Source: a beta proteobacterium AAP51 (GTDB lineage Bacteria > Pseudomonadota > Gammaproteobacteria > Burkholderiales > Burkholderiaceae_C). From it: DNA of 64,000 nt. Below are positions 60,114-64,000 of the stretch, piece by piece. The DNA lies in NCBI GenBank assembly GCA_001295905.1, contig LJHT01000133.1, positions 1 to 64,000 on the forward strand, read 5' to 3'. Position numbers and translations under genes: made by a program. Numbering within the stretch: the stretch's first letter is position 1; each line of letters opens with the position of its first letter. The notes under the pieces are model-generated. The model was given only the letters and a program-made list of their open reading frames with translations, searched no databases and was not told the origin of the DNA.

Positions 60114-60142
60114 TTGACGCGGCTTTCGAATGTGTGGATAAC
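60114..60142 (+). promoter_or_regulatory. dnaA promoter with overlapping DnaA box
   Basis: TTGACG (60114-60119) and GATAAC (60137-60142) with a 17-base spacer. A perfect DnaA box, TTATCCACA on the minus strand (60133-60141), overlaps the -10 element, which suggests DnaA autoregulation. Confidence 0.6.
60133..60141 (-). promoter_or_regulatory. perfect DnaA box
   Basis: TTATCCACA on the minus strand, about 60 bp upstream of the dnaA start. Confidence 0.8.
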
Positions 60143-60201
60143 TGCGATCCGCCGGCCACGAGGGCCTCAGAGTCGGCGGCTCACGACAAAAGATATCCAC
60201 A

Positions 60202-61671
60202 ATGAGCTCTGACCTGTGGCTACGCGGTTGCGAACGTCTCGCGGCCGAACTGCCTGAACAACAATTCAATACCTGGATCCGGCCGCTGGCCCCCGAAATC
60301 CGGGCCGCAGCCCCCGGCGACACCGTGCAGGTGGTGGCCGTGCAGGTGCCCAACCGCTTCAAGCTCGACTGGATACGCTCGCAATACGCCGGGCGCATCG
60401 AACAGGCCTTGAGCGAAGCCGCCGGCCACCCGGTGCGCCTGGAACTGACCCTGGCCCCGCGCGCCGAAGCCCTGCCCGGCACGGCCGAGCGCAGCCCCGC
60501 CAACAGCGGCCCCGCGCAGGCCGCCAGCCTGCTGGGCACGGCGCTCGACCGGGCCGCCAGCGGCCATGGCACCGGCGCGGGCGGCTCCGCCGGCCCCTCC
60601 GCCCCATCCGGCCTGCCCACCGCCCGCGGCCACCTGGCCCCCGCGGCCACCACGCACCGCCTGAACACCTCGCTCACCTTCGACACCCTGGTGGCCGGCC
60701 GCGCCAACCAGATGGCGCGCACCGCGGCGCTGCACGTGGCCGGCGCCCCGGGGCAGATGTACAACCCGCTCTTCATCTACGGCGGCGTGGGTCTGGGCAA
60801 GACCCATCTCGTGCACGCCGTGGGCAACGCGCTGCTGAAAGACAACCCGCAGGCCCGCGTGCTGTACCTGCACGCCGAGCAGTTCATCAGCGACGTGGTG
60901 AAGAACTACCAGCGCAAGACCTTCGACGAGCTGAAGGCCAAGTACCACAGCCTGGACCTGCTGCTCATCGACGACGTGCAGTTCTTTGCCGGCAAGGACA
61001 GAACACAGGAAGAATTCTTCAACGCCTTCGAAGCCCTGCTGACCAAGCGCGCGCACATCATCATGACGAGCGACACCTACCCCAAGGGGTTGGTGGACAT
61101 CGACGAGCGCCTGACCAGCCGATTCGACGCCGGCCTCACGGTGGCCATCGAGCCACCCGAGCTGGAGATGCGCGTGGCCATCCTCATGCGCAAGGCCGCG
61201 GCCGAGCACACCGAGATGCCGGAAGACGTGGCGTTTTTCATCGCCAAGAACGTGCGCGCCAACGTGCGTGAACTGGAAGGCGCGCTGCGCAAGGTGCTGG
61301 CCTACAGCCGCTTCAGCCACAAGGACATCAACATCGCCCTCGCGCGCGATGCCCTGAAAGACCTGCTGAGCATCCAGAACCGGCAGATCGGCGTGGAGAA
61401 CATCCAGAAGACGGTGGCTGACTTCTACAAGATCAAGGTGGCCGACATGTACAGCAAGAAGCGCCCGGCCAGCATCGCCCGGCCGCGCCAGATTGCCATG
61501 TACCTGGCCAAGGACATGACCAAGAAGAGCCTGCCCGAGATCGGCGAGCTCTTCGGCGGCCGCGACCACACCACGGTGCTGCATGCCGTGCGCAAGATCG
61601 GCGCCGAGCGCAGCACCAACCCCGAGCTGAACCAGCAGCTGCACGTGCTTGAGCAGACGCTGAAGGGCTAG
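60202..61671 (+). CDS. dnaA: chromosomal replication initiator protein DnaA
   Basis: 489 aa. Domain I (LAAELPEQQFNTWIRPL), a long Ala/Pro/Gly-rich linker (about residues 85-150), the AAA+ domain (FIYGGVGLGKTHL, LLIDDVQFFAGKD) and the C-terminal helix-turn-helix with GRDHTTVLHAVRKI. It opens oriC. The start ATG 60202 lies directly after a DnaA-box-like sequence. Confidence 0.98.
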   Translation: MSSDLWLRGCERLAAELPEQQFNTWIRPLAPEIRAAAPGDTVQVVAVQVPNRFKLDWIRSQYAGRIEQALSEAAGHPVRLELTLAPRAEALPGTAERSPANSGPAQAASLLGTALDRAASGHGTGAGGSAGPSAPSGLPTARGHLAPAATTHRLNTSLTFDTLVAGRANQMARTAALHVAGAPGQMYNPLFIYGGVGLGKTHLVHAVGNALLKDNPQARVLYLHAEQFISDVVKNYQRKTFDELKAKYHSLDLLLIDDVQFFAGKDRTQEEFFNAFEALLTKRAHIIMTSDTYPKGLVDIDERLTSRFDAGLTVAIEPPELEMRVAILMRKAAAEHTEMPEDVAFFIAKNVRANVRELEGALRKVLAYSRFSHKDINIALARDALKDLLSIQNRQIGVENIQKTVADFYKIKVADMYSKKRPASIARPRQIAMYLAKDMTKKSLPEIGELFGGRDHTTVLHAVRKIGAERSTNPELNQQLHVLEQTLKG

Positions 61672-61991
61672 CGCCCGCCCTCCGCCCACCTGGTGGCCGG
61701 CCAGCCCCTTCAGGCCGGGTGCAAGCCCTCAAAAACCCCCGGCGCTCGCGTCACAATCCAGGCTTCGCCCTTGTTTGATAAAGCTGTGGAGAAAAACCGC
61801 ACAAGCCTGCCCTTGTCCACAGGCGCCCGCCCGGCGACGAAGTTGTACCCGCCGGCGCGACAGCGGCAACAGGCCCCCGCCCACAGGCTTGAAGCCCTGC
61901 CAAGCCCTTGATGCATAAGGCGAAAATGACGTTGTCCCCAGATGCGGTACCGCTCTATTAGCTACTACCAAGTTTAAAAAGAGGAAAAGGC
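61672..61991. other. dnaA-dnaN intergenic region with DnaA-box-like sites
   Basis: 320 bp without a gene. Two sites differ from the DnaA box by one base: 61785-61793 (TGTGGAGAA) and 61813-61821 (TTGTCCACA). An AT-rich stretch precedes dnaN (61951-61990). It could be part of oriC or carry the dnaN promoter. Confidence 0.45.
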
Positions 61992-63101
61992 ATGATCGTT
62001 CTCAAAGCGGCCCAGGCGAAGCTCCTCGAGGCGCTGCAGTCCGTGGCGGGCATCGTGGAGCGGCGGCACACCCTGCCCATCCTGGCCAACGTGCTGCTGC
62101 GCAAGAACGGCGACGGCATCGAGTTCACCACCAGCGACCTGGAGATCCAGGTGCGCACCAACGCCGAGCTCGGCGGTGATGCCGGCCAGATGGCCACCAC
62201 CGTGGGCGCGCGCAAGCTCATCGACATCTTGCGCAGCCTGCCGGCCGACCAGACCGTGACGCTGAGTGCCGCCCAGAACAAGCTCACGCTGCAAGGCGGC
62301 AAGAGCCGCTTCACGCTGCAGACCTTGCCGGCCGACGACTTCCCGCTCGTCAACGAAAGCGTCGACTTCGGCCCCACCTTCAGCGTGCCGCAGAAGACGC
62401 TGCGCGAGCTCATCAACCAGGTGCACTTCGCGATGGCGGTGCACGACATCCGCTACTACCTCAACGGCATCCTCTTCATCGCCGAAGGCAAGACGCTGAC
62501 GCTGGTGGCCACCGACGGCCACCGCCTGGCCCTGGCGCAGAACCCGCTGGAGCAAGAGGTGCCCAGCAAGCAGGAAGTGATCTTGCCGCGCAAGACCGTG
62601 CTGGAACTGCAGCGCCTGCTGAAGGACGAAGACACCGCCATCGAGATGCGCTTCGCCAACAACCAGGCCAAGTTCGTGTTCGGTGCGATGGAGTTCGTCA
62701 CCAAGCTGGTGGAAGGCAAGTTCCCCGACTACAACCGCGTCATCCCCAAGAACCACAAGAACGCCGTGGTGCTGGGCCGCGCGCCGCTGCTGGCCAGCCT
62801 GCAGCGCGCCGCCATCCTGACGAGCGAGAAGTTCAAGGGCGTGCGCGTCAACATCGAACCCGGCCTGCTCAAGATTGCCAGCAGCAATGCCGAGCAAGAA
62901 GAAGCCAAGGAAGAGCTTGAGATCGACTACGGCGGCGACGCCATCGAGATCGGTTTCAACGTCACCTACCTCATCGACGTGCTGGCCAACAGCCCGCACG
63001 AGATGGTGAAGCTCGAGCTGCAAGACAGCGCCGCCAGTGCCCTGTTCAGCATCCCCGAGCAGCCCGGCTTCAAGTACGTGGTGATGCCCATGCGCATCTA
63101 G
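61992..63101 (+). CDS. dnaN: DNA polymerase III beta clamp
   Basis: 369 aa. Three clamp domains; LLEALQSVAGIVERRHTLPILANVLL starts domain 1, VATDGHRLALAQ lies in domain 2, and FKYVVMPMRI is the usual C-terminus. It encircles DNA and tethers polymerases, including Pol IV encoded at 4532. AAGAGG precedes ATG 61992. Confidence 0.98.
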   Translation: MIVLKAAQAKLLEALQSVAGIVERRHTLPILANVLLRKNGDGIEFTTSDLEIQVRTNAELGGDAGQMATTVGARKLIDILRSLPADQTVTLSAAQNKLTLQGGKSRFTLQTLPADDFPLVNESVDFGPTFSVPQKTLRELINQVHFAMAVHDIRYYLNGILFIAEGKTLTLVATDGHRLALAQNPLEQEVPSKQEVILPRKTVLELQRLLKDEDTAIEMRFANNQAKFVFGAMEFVTKLVEGKFPDYNRVIPKNHKNAVVLGRAPLLASLQRAAILTSEKFKGVRVNIEPGLLKIASSNAEQEEAKEELEIDYGGDAIEIGFNVTYLIDVLANSPHEMVKLELQDSAASALFSIPEQPGFKYVVMPMRI

Positions 63102-63128
63102 CGCTGCGCCATCAGCACAGCAGTTTGC

Positions 63129-63146
63129 AGCGGGCCGCGGCCCGCT
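63129..63146. terminator. palindromic hairpin between dnaN and gyrB
   Basis: AGCGGGCCGCGGCCCGCT is a perfect 18-base palindrome followed by TCAGCGTTTCT. A terminator or pause site is likely. Confidence 0.5.
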
Positions 63147-63202
63147 TCAGCGTTTCTAAAGGGGCCGGAATTCACAGGCCCCACGTTCGAAAAGAGCCCC
63201 CG

Positions 63203-64000
<798 letters not shown>

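Larger units (their letters stand above)
59866..60201. other. rpmH-dnaA intergenic region, candidate oriC
   Basis: 336 bp between divergent rpmH and dnaA. It holds the rpmH and dnaA promoters, one perfect DnaA box and one with a single mismatch (60193-60201), and AT-richer stretches at about 60011-60080 (TGTTTTTT, CAGCAAAAAACACTAATG). In betaproteobacteria oriC usually lies beside dnaA; this region or 61672-61991 is the candidate. Confidence 0.5.

Overview
The window looks like a chromosomal segment of a high-GC betaproteobacterium of the order Burkholderiales, probably near the Rubrivivax/Leptothrix/Ideonella group. The grounds are the very high GC content, the rpmH-rnpA-yidD-yidC-mnmE // dnaA-dnaN-gyrB arrangement at the right end, typical Burkholderiales gene neighbourhoods (argH next to an AlgZ/AlgR-like pair; kdsD-kdsC-lptC beside a Kef-type antiporter and apt), and an exosortase (PEP-CTERM) protein-sorting signature. 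Placement below the order is inference. I saw no rRNA, tRNA, CRISPR array, insertion sequence or prophage.

Layout. 1-3.2 kb: end of a probable FecR-type protein gene and a CHASE2 hybrid histidine kinase. 3.3-5.7 kb: FMN lactate dehydrogenase and DNA polymerase IV. 5.9-9.5 kb: a DUF5666-DUF6502-DUF5666 lipoprotein cassette. 9.5-14.2 kb: argH, divergent from a LytS/LytR (AlgZ/AlgR-like) pair and a membrane-anchored unknown. 14.2-16.6 kb: PEP-CTERM protein, LuxR solo with a lux-box-like site, and an unknown. 16.6-20.1 kb: secreted hydrolase plus ABC-2 exporter operon. 20.2-28 kb: glutaredoxin-like protein, GST, PEP-CTERM protein, thioredoxin-fold protein, PrsT and an XDP1-type exosortase substrate with a sigma-54 promoter. 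28-43.7 kb: mainly housekeeping and unknown genes (HDOD proteins, pirin, DUF4397 lipoprotein, metallo-hydrolase, DUF456/NnrU, MaoC/SDR, PotF-like binding protein, acyl-CoA ligase). 44-49 kb: GMC oxidoreductase, MarC, glycine-rich RRM protein and an SDR-sbtA-sbtB bicarbonate-uptake operon. 49-55.6 kb: lptC, kdsC, kdsD, antiporter, histidine phosphatase, apt and a PEP-CTERM protein with a sigma-54-like promoter. 55.8-64 kb: the replication-origin region.

The most unusual signal is a family of exactly 79-bp elements (15244-15322, 15318-15396, 40831-40909, 42768-42846). At each of three loci an element starts on the stop codon of the preceding gene (C-TGA-G) and lies in the same orientation. It can fold into two hairpins. 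Differences between copies are mostly compensatory or give G-U wobbles, and the loop of hairpin I is GNRA, but only when read in the sense of the upstream gene. This points to a structured RNA at mRNA 3' ends rather than a DNA-level repeat.

The second theme is exosortase-dependent surface proteins: four candidate substrates and PrsT are spread over the window, two of the substrates have sigma-54-type promoter sequences, and the exosortase itself is not in the window.
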